11,718 bases of DNA from positions 1 through 11,718 of the forward strand of contig DASUII010000157.1 in the NCBI GenBank assembly GCA_036279835.1. The letters run 5' to 3'. This document shows, in pieces, positions 1 to 6,103 of the stretch. The translations under genes and the position numbers were made by a program. The DNA is from GCA-003244245 sp036279835 (lineage in GTDB: Bacteria; Actinomycetota; Actinomycetes; Mycobacteriales; Pseudonocardiaceae). The notes below the pieces were generated by a model. It was not told where the DNA came from and did not search any database. It saw only the letters and a program-made list of their open reading frames with translations. The first letter of the stretch is position 1. Each line of letters opens with the position of its first letter.

Positions 1-1
1 G

Positions 2-616
2 TTCCAGATGCTGGCGCAGCAGAATGTCGAGGTACTCAACACGGTTTTCGGCGACCGGGAGCCGGGCCGTCGCAAGATCGTGACGACGTGCCCGCACTGC
101 TTCAACACGCTGGGCCGGGAGTACCCGCAGCTCGATGGGCACTACGAGGTGGTGCACCACACCCAGCTGCTCAACCAGCTGGTTCGGGACAAGCGGCTGG
201 TGCCGGTCCCGGCTGCCGACGGGCCAGCCGTCACCTACCACGATCCGTGTTACCTGGGCCGGCACAACGAGGTTTACTCACCGCCACGCGAGCTGGTCGG
301 CGCGTCCGGTGCGCAGCTGACGGAGATGCCGCGCCACGGTGACCGTTCGATGTGCTGCGGTGCCGGGGGCGCCCGGATGTGGATGGAAGAGCGCATCGGC
401 AAGCGGGTCAACCTCGACCGGGTCGACGAGGCCATCGCCACCGGGACGTCCGCGATCGCCACCGGCTGCCCGTTCTGCCGGGTCATGCTCACCGACGGCC
501 TCACCACCCGCGCCTCCGAAGGCATCGCCGCCAACCAGACCGAAGTCCTAGACGTAGCCCAACTCCTACTGGCCAGTGTCAAGCGGGAGTCGACACCGCC
601 AAAAGGTTCCGAATAG
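2..616 (+). CDS. (Fe-S)-binding CCG-domain oxidoreductase, C-terminal part (5' truncated by window edge)
   Basis: This is the C-terminal end of a heterodisulfide-reductase-like iron-sulfur oxidoreductase. The reading frame is open to the window edge, with two codons before the first ATG at 8, so that ATG is internal. Visible motifs are TTCPHCFNTL near the start, HDPCYLGRHN (first CCG-type cysteine motif), SMCCGAGGARMW (second, with the CCG signature) and ATGCPFCRVML. These cysteines are of the type that bind an unusual 4Fe-4S cluster or a thiol/disulfide substrate in HdrB-like proteins. In actinobacteria the closest layout is the large membrane-associated iron-sulfur reductase of the Rv0338c type, which has an N-terminal membrane part and ferredoxin-like clusters; neither can be seen here. 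The substrate is unknown. It converges on the Clp_N gene with 23 bp between the stop codons, and both stops lie inside one hairpin. The family is confident; the exact role is not. Confidence 0.9.
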   Translation, partial: FQMLAQQNVEVLNTVFGDREPGRRKIVTTCPHCFNTLGREYPQLDGHYEVVHHTQLLNQLVRDKRLVPVPAADGPAVTYHDPCYLGRHNEVYSPPRELVGASGAQLTEMPRHGDRSMCCGAGGARMWMEERIGKRVNLDRVDEAIATGTSAIATGCPFCRVMLTDGLTTRASEGIAANQTEVLDVAQLLLASVKRESTPPKGSE

Positions 617-644
617 CGGTTCTCGCGAGGCCGAAACCGCTATT
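612..644. terminator. Bidirectional hairpin terminator shared by convergent genes
   Basis: A perfect 10-bp inverted repeat, AATAGCGGTT (612-621) and AACCGCTATT (635-644), encloses a 13-nt loop that itself contains the palindrome CTCGCGAG. The TAG stop of the upstream gene (614-616) lies in the left arm and the TAG stop of the minus-strand Clp_N gene (642-640) in the right arm. There is no long T-tract, which is common for actinobacterial terminators. The position between two convergent stops makes a bidirectional terminator the simplest reading. Confidence 0.7.
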
Positions 645-1371
645 GGGTTCCGGATGGCGATTTCTCGAGCAGCACCAGGACGTTGTCGCGGAGCTGGTTG
701 AGGTTTGCGCCCAGCTTGACGAGCACCTGGGTGGCCAAGCCCTCACCCTCGCGGATCAGGCCGAGCAGGACGTGCTCGGTGCCGAGAAAATTGTGGCCTA
801 GCCGCAGGGCTTCGCGCAGCGCCAGCTCCAGCACCTTTTTGGCCTGCGGTGTGAACGGTATGTGACCTCGTGGAGTCGCCTCACCGCAACCGACGGTCTC
901 CTCGACCTCGGCGCGGACAGCATCCAGCGTGATCCCAGTCTGCTGCAGAACTTGAGAAGCGACGCCCCCACCCTCCGCAAGCAGACCTAGCAGAAGGTGC
1001 TCAGTGCCCATGTGGTCATGGCGCAACGTTCGGGCCTCCTCCTGGCCGAGTACAACGGCCTGGCGCGCCCGGGAGGTGAACCGCTTGAACGCATGCCCCT
1101 TGGCGGCCTCGACACCGCCAACGAATTTGCCGATAAATGAGCGCAGCGCGGAATGGCGCTGCTGGGCCGCCTGCTTGCTGACACCGAGCGCGGCGCCAAT
1201 CTGAGACCACGAGCACCCGACGGACCGGGCTTGCTGGACGAAGTGGTCGAGCAGCTTCTCCCCGACGTCGGCCAACTCCTGTTGCCGGCGCGCCGCCCCT
1301 GCCAGCAAGTCAAGCGGGTCGAGACTCGGCGTTTGCGCCCGAGTCTGGCTGATGAGCTCGTCGAGGGTCAT
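640..1371 (-). CDS. Clp N-terminal-domain protein with N-terminal helix-turn-helix
   Basis: A 243-aa cytosolic protein with no AAA+ module. Residues about 54-74 (SWSQIGAALGVSKQAAQQRH) form a clear helix-turn-helix of the kind found at the N-terminus of many actinobacterial Clp_N-only proteins. Two tandem Clp_N repeats follow, at about 96-160 (FTSRARQAVVLGQEEA, HMGTEHLLLGLL) and 170-236 (FTPQAKKVLELALREA, LGTEHVLLGLI). In ClpC these repeats bind adaptors or substrates, so this protein may regulate or feed a Clp machine, or act as a transcription factor sensing Clp state; both are inferences from the domains. It starts at ATG 1371 with no Shine-Dalgarno but with a good leaderless promoter directly upstream. 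It lies 55 bp after dcd on the same strand but probably has its own promoter. The family call is confident, the role is not. Confidence 0.9.
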   Translation of the reverse strand: MTLDELISQTRAQTPSLDPLDLLAGAARRQQELADVGEKLLDHFVQQARSVGCSWSQIGAALGVSKQAAQQRHSALRSFIGKFVGGVEAAKGHAFKRFTSRARQAVVLGQEEARTLRHDHMGTEHLLLGLLAEGGGVASQVLQQTGITLDAVRAEVEETVGCGEATPRGHIPFTPQAKKVLELALREALRLGHNFLGTEHVLLGLIREGEGLATQVLVKLGANLNQLRDNVLVLLEKSPSGTQ

Positions 1372-1420
1372 GCGTCAACTATCACTTGACGCGGGCCGTC
1401 TCGTCAAGAGCTGGTTGACG
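1372..1420 (-). promoter_or_regulatory. Leaderless promoter overlapped by two tandem dyads (candidate operator)
   Basis: On the minus strand a -35 TTGACG (1407-1402) is followed after 18 bp by a -10 GATAGT (1383-1378). This places the transcription start on the A of the ATG at 1371, so the message would be leaderless. Two dyads of the same design overlap it: GCGTCAA-N7-TTGACGC (1372-1378 and 1386-1392, perfect 7-bp arms) and CGTCAA-N7-TTGACG (1402-1407 and 1415-1420, perfect 6-bp arms). Their centres are 29 bp apart. The first covers the -10 and start region, the second the -35, which suits a repressor. The dyad does not match the ClgR or HspR (HAIR) consensus as I know them. Confidence 0.6.
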
Positions 1421-1426
1421 CTCCGG

Positions 1427-2008
1427 TCAGCGATGTGTGTCGACGCGCTGGAAATTGAGGTACGCCTTCGAGGGGGTGGGCCCGCGCTGGCCTTGGTAGC
1501 GGGAGCCCACGCCGGCGCTGCCGTAGGGATGCTCGGCGGGGCTGGACAGCCGGAACAGGCACAGCTGCCCGATCTTCATTCCGGGCCACAGCGTGATCGG
1601 CAGATTCGCCACATTCGACAGCTCCAGAGTGATGTGACCACTGAAACCGGGATCGATGAAACCTGCCGTGGAGTGGGTCAACAACCCGAGACGGCCCAGG
1701 CTCGACTTGCCTTCAAGCCGCCCCGCTAGATCGTCAGGCAAGGTGATCTGCTCGAACGTTGATCCGAGCACGAACTCGCCGGGGTGCAGCACGAAGGGCT
1801 CGTCACCCTCGGGCTCCACCAGTGAGGTCAGCTCGTCCTGCTGCAACGACGGGTCGATGTGGGTGTACTTGGTGTTGACGAACACGCGGAAGAAACGGTC
1901 CAGCCGGACGTCGATGCTGGAGGGCTGGAGCAACTTCGCGTCGAACGGCTCGATACCCAGGCGCGAAGCATCGATTTCGGCCCGCAGATCCCGATCGGAC
2001 AGCAGCAC
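1427..2008 (-). CDS. dcd: dCTP deaminase (probably bifunctional, dUMP-forming)
   Basis: A 193-aa protein that starts with MLLSDRDLRAEI and carries the whole trimeric dCTP deaminase/dUTPase fold. It converts dCTP to dUTP, and in the M. tuberculosis type on to dUMP, supplying thymidylate synthesis. Visible family residues are the nucleotide-binding GKSSLGRLG (S102, R106), HSTAGFIDPGF (A115, D119) and the catalytic glutamate E129 in HITLELSN; these numbers match those used for the M. tuberculosis enzyme. A115 and the close match to that enzyme favour the bifunctional form, which is inference. The start is GTG at 2008, with no clear Shine-Dalgarno. The C-terminal region (GSRYQGQRGPTPSKAY) is the flexible part that closes over the nucleotide. 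Its neighbours are ordinary chromosome. Confidence 0.97.
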   Translation of the reverse strand: MLLSDRDLRAEIDASRLGIEPFDAKLLQPSSIDVRLDRFFRVFVNTKYTHIDPSLQQDELTSLVEPEGDEPFVLHPGEFVLGSTFEQITLPDDLAGRLEGKSSLGRLGLLTHSTAGFIDPGFSGHITLELSNVANLPITLWPGMKIGQLCLFRLSSPAEHPYGSAGVGSRYQGQRGPTPSKAYLNFQRVDTHR

Positions 2009-2020
2009 GCCGACACCCTA
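2009..2020 (-). promoter_or_regulatory. Candidate leaderless -10 for dcd
   Basis: On the minus strand TAGGGT (2020-2015) sits at -12 to -7 from the GTG start, the position expected for a leaderless actinobacterial promoter. I see no good -35. The alternative, a weak AGGG used as a ribosome site, cannot be excluded. Confidence 0.35.
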
Positions 2021-2237
2021 GTCGGCGGTGTGGGTCCCCACCCCGCCACAGCCCTCCTCACCGAGGCCCCTTGCACCCCAACAGTCACTTGGACCTCGCA
2101 AGCCCCTGGCGGTCCTGGGTAGATCCGCCGTGGACGCGATAACAGCTTCCGGGAAAGTCACTGACAGTCACCACACTGCTAGAGATGAGCCAGCGGTCAG
2201 CCAGACCCAGCTCGGTGGCTACAGACCGTGACCGTGC

Positions 2238-2243
2238 TAGTCT
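2238..2243 (+). promoter_or_regulatory. Candidate -10 of the tRNA-Gly promoter
   Basis: TAGTCT lies 11 bp before the mature tRNA 5' end at 2255. This is a reasonable -10 position for a tRNA with a short leader. The -35 region (around 2215-2220) is poor. Confidence 0.3.
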
Positions 2244-2254
2244 CAGGCGGCGTC

Positions 2255-2328
2255 GCGGGTGTAGTTTAATGGTAGAATGAGAGCTTCCCAAGCTCTAGAC
2301 GCGGGTTCGATTCCCGTCACCCGCTCCA
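2255..2328 (+). tRNA. tRNA-Gly (anticodon CCC)
   Basis: A complete cloverleaf is visible. The acceptor stem is GCGGGTG (2255-2261) with CACCCGC (2318-2324). The D arm is around 2264-2278. The anticodon stem AGAGC/GCTCT (2280-2284, 2292-2296) has loop TTCCCAA, giving anticodon CCC at 2287-2289, which reads GGG. The T arm is 2301-2317 with loop TTCGATT. Discriminator T 2325 is followed by encoded CCA (2326-2328). The 3' half from 2285 is repeated exactly at 10951, so the tRNA served as integration target and the element restored an intact 3' end. Confidence 0.96.
2285..2323 (+). repeat. Left attachment site (39-bp direct repeat inside tRNA-Gly)
   Basis: The 39 bp from the anticodon loop into the acceptor stem are identical to 10951-10989 in the same orientation. 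This is the usual crossover segment for tyrosine integrases that target tRNA 3' ends. Identity stops one base inside the tRNA 3' end: the left side reads CTCCA and the right side ATCAA. Confidence 0.93.
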
Positions 2329-2389
2329 CCATAAAAGCCCAGTTTAGAGTCATCCTGCTCCTTTGTTGCGGTCGGTGTCGAAGGTCCGC

Positions 2390-2407
2390 GTGCCACACAC
2401 GTGCCAC
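2390..2407 (+). repeat. Direct repeat GTGCCAC x2, candidate integrase arm sites
   Basis: GTGCCAC occurs at 2390-2396 and 2401-2407, 11 bp apart, about one helical turn. They lie between the left attachment site and the integrase 3' end, where arm-type sites of tyrosine integrases are usually found. The function is inferred from position only. Confidence 0.4.
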
Positions 2408-2487
2408 TAGCTCAACGGACGAGAGCGCTGGACGAGTCGTCGTAGCCATCATCATCCTTATCCAGTCACTCCGCTTCATCGGCGTCA

Positions 2488-3206
2488 TCAGACTCGATGC
2501 GCGTCGACTAAACCGCTGAGTCGGTCCGCGATCGCCCGATCCTCAACCGTCGTGGCGTGCTGATAGATCATCGCTGCTCGCGGACTGTCATGACCCATAC
2601 GCGTCATCAAGTCCCGGAGACTCGCTCCGGGTGCCGCCAAAGTGTTGCCAGTATGACGTAAGTCGTGAAATTGCAAATTAGTCGCTCCGATGCCGGCTAC
2701 TACCTTCGCCCACTTCACCAGAGGATTGAAGTTTGCCGCGACGCATGGGACCGCCACGGAGCATAGTGAATACCAATGCGTCCGATGCCGGGGCCACGAA
2801 CTCCCTCAGGTGCGCGATCACATCTGGCCGGATCGCCGCTGGCACCGTTACAGTTCGTGCGCCCGCCCGGGACTTGGGCGGCGTGCGGACGAGTCCACGC
2901 CCGACAAGATCGATGAACTGTGAGCTAACCCGAACCCAGCTCCCATCTGGGGCAACATCACACCGTCGCAATGCCGTGACCTCGCCCCAGCGCAACGAGC
3001 AGAATGCCGTGACGAGGATCAATGCCCGGTACTTGCGTTACAGCATCAGCTCCGCGAGCGTGAGCACGCTCAGCATCGCGCTTCTTCTCGAATGTTCTCG
3101 GGATCGATCGCAGCTGGCCGTCCGGTCCTCGGTAGCGGACCTGCCATCGACCCGAGGGGAGCTGACGAAGATTGCCGAAGCGGCGGCGTGACTTCTTGTC
3201 CACCAT
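2488..3206 (-). pseudogene. Tyrosine recombinase (integrase), broken
   Basis: Three reading-frame pieces on the minus strand together form one phage-type integrase. The N-terminal piece (from 3206/3209) has the arm-binding domain RFGNLRQLPSGRWQVRYRG ending near KKRDAER. The frame then shifts into LTLAELML followed by a TAA stop (3040-3038), where the core-binding domain should begin. Almost all of that domain, roughly 100 residues, is missing. Homology resumes at RALILVTAFCSLRWGEVTAL, which holds the first catalytic Arg. A second frameshift near 2730-2745 joins to NFNPLVKWAKVV. The rest has the catalytic HDLRH (H-x-x-R), MGHDS and nucleophile Tyr in MIYQHAT. All active-site motifs survive but cannot be made as one chain. 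ATG 3206 overlaps the upstream stop as TGATG. Confidence 0.88.
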
Positions 3207-3469
3207 CACGCCACGCTCCGCAGCTCACGCACTACCGCGTCGGCGCAGTGCGGTTCCACTCGACTCGCAGCCAGCCACTCGTCGAGATCGGTCAGCGCGA
3301 CCCCTCCGCTGACCGTGGGAACGTCGATCACGACCCGTCCGGGATCCATCGACAGCACGAGCGAAACCCATCCGGGGCCGATCTGTCGTACACCGGCCGC
3401 CGCATCCCGGCCTGGCGAGCAGGTCACCGTGAATCCCACGACCCTCACCCGCCCTACGCTCGGATTCAT
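3206..3469 (-). CDS. Hypothetical 87-aa protein directly upstream of integrase
   Basis: An unrecognised small protein starting MNPSVGRVRVVGF. The second half (VVIDVPTVSGGVALTDLDEW) is followed by a helical tail. Its TGA stop overlaps the integrase ATG (TGATG), and its start is 45 bp after the methyltransferase stop, so the three probably form one transcript. The position is where actinobacterial elements often have an excisionase, but I see no helix-turn-helix, so this is not claimed. The start ATG 3469 has only a weak CTGGG ribosome site. It is plausibly a real gene mainly because of the coupled overlap. Confidence 0.5.
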   Translation of the reverse strand: MNPSVGRVRVVGFTVTCSPGRDAAAGVRQIGPGWVSLVLSMDPGRVVIDVPTVSGGVALTDLDEWLAASRVEPHCADAVVRELRSVA

Positions 3470-3514
3470 CCCAGGGGCGACGGTCCTTCAACCCGGAGCA
3501 ACATGCCATCTGGC

Positions 3515-4291
3515 TTACGGCACGGTCCCCAACACGAAGGCGAAACGGTCTCGGAACGCCACCTTCGGTCCTGGATGCTGACGCCGGATCTCCTCGATCC
3601 CCGCGGCCAGCTCCTCGTCATCGAACAGGGACAGCAGCGAGAGGTAGCGGCTACGCACCATCGCCAGGTACCGCTCAGTCGGGAACATCAACGAAAAATC
3701 TTCATAAGAGAGGCTGACCTCAAGCCCCGCATCACCCATCGATGCCGCGATCACCTCAGGATCAGGCTGCAACTCACGGAACCGATCATGCGCTGCTGGG
3801 AACAGGGGATAGTCGATCCTGGTCGGCAACATCACGACAAGCAGCCTGCCACCAGGAGCTAGCAGCTTCGCCAATCCGCTGATCACCGCGTCCCGGTCTG
3901 CGACGTGGTGAATTGCCTCCTTCACCAGGATCGCCTCGAACCGATCCACCGGCAGCACTGCACGTCCTGAAGCCAAGTCTTCGGCCGACGACGGCACCGT
4001 CACCAGCCGCGGATCATTGGGGATTTGCTCCAGCATCCGCACCGAAGGATCAACACACACCACGCCCTCGGTATGTTCCACCAGATGGCGCGCGTACAAC
4101 CCAGTCCCGCAGCCCACATCCAAGACCCGATCACTGGATCTCAGTCGCAGGCGGCCGAGGATGCACTGCGTCATCCACTCCAAAAATTCCGGACTGTAGG
4201 TCCAGTTCTGGTCATACTCCGGCGCCAACCGGTCGTAGTGGGCCTGCGTCTCGTCCCGCACCGAATGACGCCTCCAGTCACGCTCTGGCAA
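3515..4291 (-). CDS. Class I SAM-dependent methyltransferase
   Basis: A 258-aa cytosolic protein of the Methyltransf_11/25 type. Residues 13-30 (DETQAHYDRLAPEYDQNW) form the usual N-terminal substrate-cap helix. Motif I, VLDVGCGTG, is at 56-64, the acidic ribose-binding residue is in VCVDPS about 20 residues later, and post-I motifs follow (EAILVKEAIHHV, LLAPGGRLLVVM). It transfers a methyl group from S-adenosylmethionine; the C-terminal half, which picks the substrate, is not diagnostic. There is no DNA-methylase signature such as DPPY or NPPY, so a small-molecule or natural-product substrate is more likely. The TTG start at 4291 has GAGG four bases upstream; a GTG 30 bp inside is the alternative. 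It leads the operon that ends in the integrase remnant, and no damage is visible. Confidence 0.88.
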   Translation of the reverse strand: MPERDWRRHSVRDETQAHYDRLAPEYDQNWTYSPEFLEWMTQCILGRLRLRSSDRVLDVGCGTGLYARHLVEHTEGVVCVDPSVRMLEQIPNDPRLVTVPSSAEDLASGRAVLPVDRFEAILVKEAIHHVADRDAVISGLAKLLAPGGRLLVVMLPTRIDYPLFPAAHDRFRELQPDPEVIAASMGDAGLEVSLSYEDFSLMFPTERYLAMVRSRYLSLLSLFDDEELAAGIEEIRRQHPGPKVAFRDRFAFVLGTVP

Positions 4292-4357
4292 TCATCCTCG
4301 ACTCGAACGCTATTACAGGTGCGTCACCGCCACCCGTGATCAGAGTTTGATTTACCC

Positions 4358-4378
4358 TTAGTAACGAAATGTCACTAA
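4358..4378. promoter_or_regulatory. 21-bp imperfect palindrome, candidate repressor operator
   Basis: TTAGTAAC-GAAAT-GTCACTAA has 7 of 8 symmetric positions in each arm. It stands in a locally AT-rich patch 67 bp upstream of the methyltransferase TTG start and so would control the methyltransferase-87aa-integrase operon. Size and symmetry suit a TetR- or MarR-type dimer. No matching regulator gene is in the window. Confidence 0.5.
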
Positions 4379-4406
4379 AGTTTTGCCGAATTGTCCTCTA
4401 TGGGAT

Positions 4407-4648
4407 CAAGGCGCCCGCTGCCCCGTCACCGAGGGTGGCGTCACCGACCGGACCGGCGGCTGTGATCATTTCCTGGAGTCCCGGTTCGGGGTGCGGTTGC
4501 CGGCCGTTGGATCCGGCCGGGCCGTTGCCCGCCGCAGGGTGTGCAGACCGATCCACGTGTGTCCCGCCACGCCGGGCGGAACGTTTGGAGCCAGCTCGGC
4601 GACATCGGGACACCCGCGCGACGCAATCTCTTAGACGATCGCGGCGAC
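4407..4648. repeat. Dispersed repeat, copy A
   Basis: This segment aligns in the same orientation with 8157-8385. Shared blocks include TGTGATCAT, GGATCCGGC, GGGCCGTTGC, GGGTGTGCAGACC and GCGCGACGC. Between 4407 and about 4555 the only gap is 6 nt, and many substitutions fall at third positions of a minus-strand frame. In that frame copy A reads AHPAAGNGPAGSNGR, then MITAAGP, up to a stop near 4398. The rest holds 1-nt gaps. It may be the remnant of a small duplicated gene or of a short mobile sequence. I do not recognise the protein. Confidence 0.65.
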
Positions 4649-4974
4649 CAGACAAAGCCCATGACTACCCCCGGATGGCTGGTGCTCGGCCCGAGGGCCG
4701 AACTCATCTGCGCCGGGGTCCCGGGCCTGTACCCCCGACAGTAGCCCCCCGATGCGCGCTGCGACGGTAATTCATTCGACCATCAAGGTGCGCGCAGACA
4801 CGACGTAGAAGGGCTGATCCGGACCACGCGAGTCGATGCGAAGGATTCCCAGACACGACAGTGTGTGTGCGGACCGGCGAAAATAGACACTGACACGGCG
4901 TCAGTCCCAGCTACGGTCGGGAGGCGGCGGATGCGAAGGGGACCCTCCCCACCCCATGCCAGCTTCGTGTCCCA
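4649..4974. other. Stretch without a supportable gene; one strong hairpin
   Basis: No open frame here has a recognisable domain or convincing start. The one clear structure is the inverted repeat TCGGCC-CGAG-GGCCGA (4686-4701), a 6-bp stem with a 4-nt loop and no T-tract. It could be a terminator for either strand. Upstream signals for the divIVA region may also lie here, but none stands out. Confidence 0.4.
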
Positions 4975-5205
4975 TTGCCCCGGTGGTACCGCTGGAGTCA
5001 CGGTCGGCTGGAGCGCTGGGACTGGTGTCGGCGGTGTGCGTGCACCGAGTGGGTAACCCATCTGGATCTTGGGCAGAAGTGGATGTTTCCATTATCGTTG
5101 TTGTTGCACGTGGTGTTCATCCGTATGCGAGTGGTGATGGATCCGAGACCCCTAGCGGCCGCTCGGGTTCACAGGCTGACAGACCAGGCGATACACCAGG
5201 CGTGA
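4975..5205 (+). CDS. Possible small Cys/Trp-rich protein upstream of divIVA paralogue
   Basis: A 76-aa frame beginning PRWYRWSHGRLERWDWCRRC, with a Trp-rich N-terminus and three closely spaced cysteines (CRRCAC) suggestive of a metal-binding knuckle. A hydrophobic stretch (MFPLSLLLHVVFI) and a basic helical tail (AAARVHRLTDQAI) follow. Its TGA stop (5203-5205) overlaps the ribosome site of the next gene, whose ATG is 9 nt further on, an arrangement typical of co-translated pairs. The start is unsure: TTG 4975 lacks a good ribosome site. The overlapping frame 4956-5210 is an alternative. I do not recognise the family. Confidence 0.4.
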   Translation: MPRWYRWSHGRLERWDWCRRCACTEWVTHLDLGQKWMFPLSLLLHVVFIRMRVVMDPRPLAAARVHRLTDQAIHQA

Positions 5206-5214
5206 GGTGATCCG

Positions 5215-6009
5215 ATGCCGTTGATGCCCGCCGACGTTCGCAACGTGACGTTCAGTAAGCCACCGATCGGCAAGCGCGGTTACCACGAAAACGAGGTCGA
5301 TGCCTTCCTCGACGTTGTCCAGGCCGAACTAGCTCGGCTGATCCAGGAGAACACCGATCTCCGCAATCAGATCGCGCAGCGGGATCAACAACTGCGCGCT
5401 GCGCCGGTCGACACCGGAAATAGCCTTCGCCCGGCGGGGCCGCCTGGGCGGGTGCGAGTCCCGATACGACCGCCGATGAGGGAGCAGACCTCGCCCGATG
5501 ATGACCACAACGTGCAAGCCGTCAAGGTGTTGGGCCTGGCCCAGGAGATGGCTGAGCGACTGACTGGCGAAGCCAAGGCCGAAGCAGACACAATGTTGAC
5601 CAAGGCCCGCGCCACCTCCGCGCAGCTGCTCGCCGAGGCTAGGACCAATGCCGATTCCATGGTCACCGACGCCAGAACCCGGGCCGAGACCATGCTCAAC
5701 GATGCCCGCACCAAAGCCGGAACCCTCGACCGGCAGTCCCGGGAGACTGCCGCGTCGCTGGAACGCGAGGCGGCGCGCAAACACACCGAGATCCTCGGTT
5801 CGATTAACCAGGAGAAGACCATCCTGGAGAAAAAGATCGACGAACTACGCACCTTCGAACACGACTACCGCACCCGCCTGAAAACCCACCTGCAAGCACA
5901 GCTCCAAAAGCTAGACGAGCAGGGACCCACCGCACCCGCAGACCCGACGCGCACCCCACAGGACTTGGTGACCTCCCTATCCGGCGCACGCGCCGAAACC
6001 CGCGGTTGA
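5215..6009 (+). CDS. DivIVA/Wag31-type polar growth coiled-coil protein (paralogue)
   Basis: A 264-aa cytosolic DivIVA-domain protein. Residues 1-60 are close to the conserved actinobacterial Wag31 N-terminus (PPIGKRGYHENEVDAFLD, then ELARLIQENTDLRNQI), the part that senses negatively curved membrane. A Pro/Arg-rich linker (about 65-95) follows, then a long heptad-rich, Ala/Glu/Arg coiled coil (about 100-230) with repeats of the type ARTNADSMVTDARTRAETML. Wag31 organises tip growth and septum-proximal wall synthesis. It lies inside a mobile element and has a truncated twin at 11512, so it is more likely an accessory paralogue than the essential copy; that is inference. The ribosome site GAGGTGA (5204-5210) precedes ATG 5215. 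The gene is intact. Confidence 0.9.
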   Translation: MPLMPADVRNVTFSKPPIGKRGYHENEVDAFLDVVQAELARLIQENTDLRNQIAQRDQQLRAAPVDTGNSLRPAGPPGRVRVPIRPPMREQTSPDDDHNVQAVKVLGLAQEMAERLTGEAKAEADTMLTKARATSAQLLAEARTNADSMVTDARTRAETMLNDARTKAGTLDRQSRETAASLEREAARKHTEILGSINQEKTILEKKIDELRTFEHDYRTRLKTHLQAQLQKLDEQGPTAPADPTRTPQDLVTSLSGARAETRG

Positions 6010-6061
6010 CGCTCAGGAGAAACGACCCACCCCTGGCTGTCGTCGAGGTCAGTCAGGAATT

Positions 6062-6082
6062 GTGCCAGCGGAGTGCTGGCGC
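6062..6082. terminator. Hairpin between convergent divIVA paralogue and TPR gene
   Basis: GCCAGC (6064-6069) pairs with GCTGGC (6075-6080) around a 5-nt loop, and weaker pairs extend outward. It lies in the 94-bp gap between the two convergent stops, so it may end transcription from either side. There is no T-tract. Confidence 0.45.
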
Positions 6083-6103
6083 GCTGAGATCGGCTTCCGT
6101 GCA

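Noticed and set aside
352..801. Arg-rich + strand frame of 149 aa
   Set aside because: It overlaps the end of the Fe-S oxidoreductase and the antisense of the Clp_N gene; composition is typical of a shadow frame in GC-rich DNA.
4369..4770. + strand 133-aa frame over repeat copy A
   Set aside because: The conserved indels fit the minus-strand frame better, and copy B does not keep this + frame's ends.
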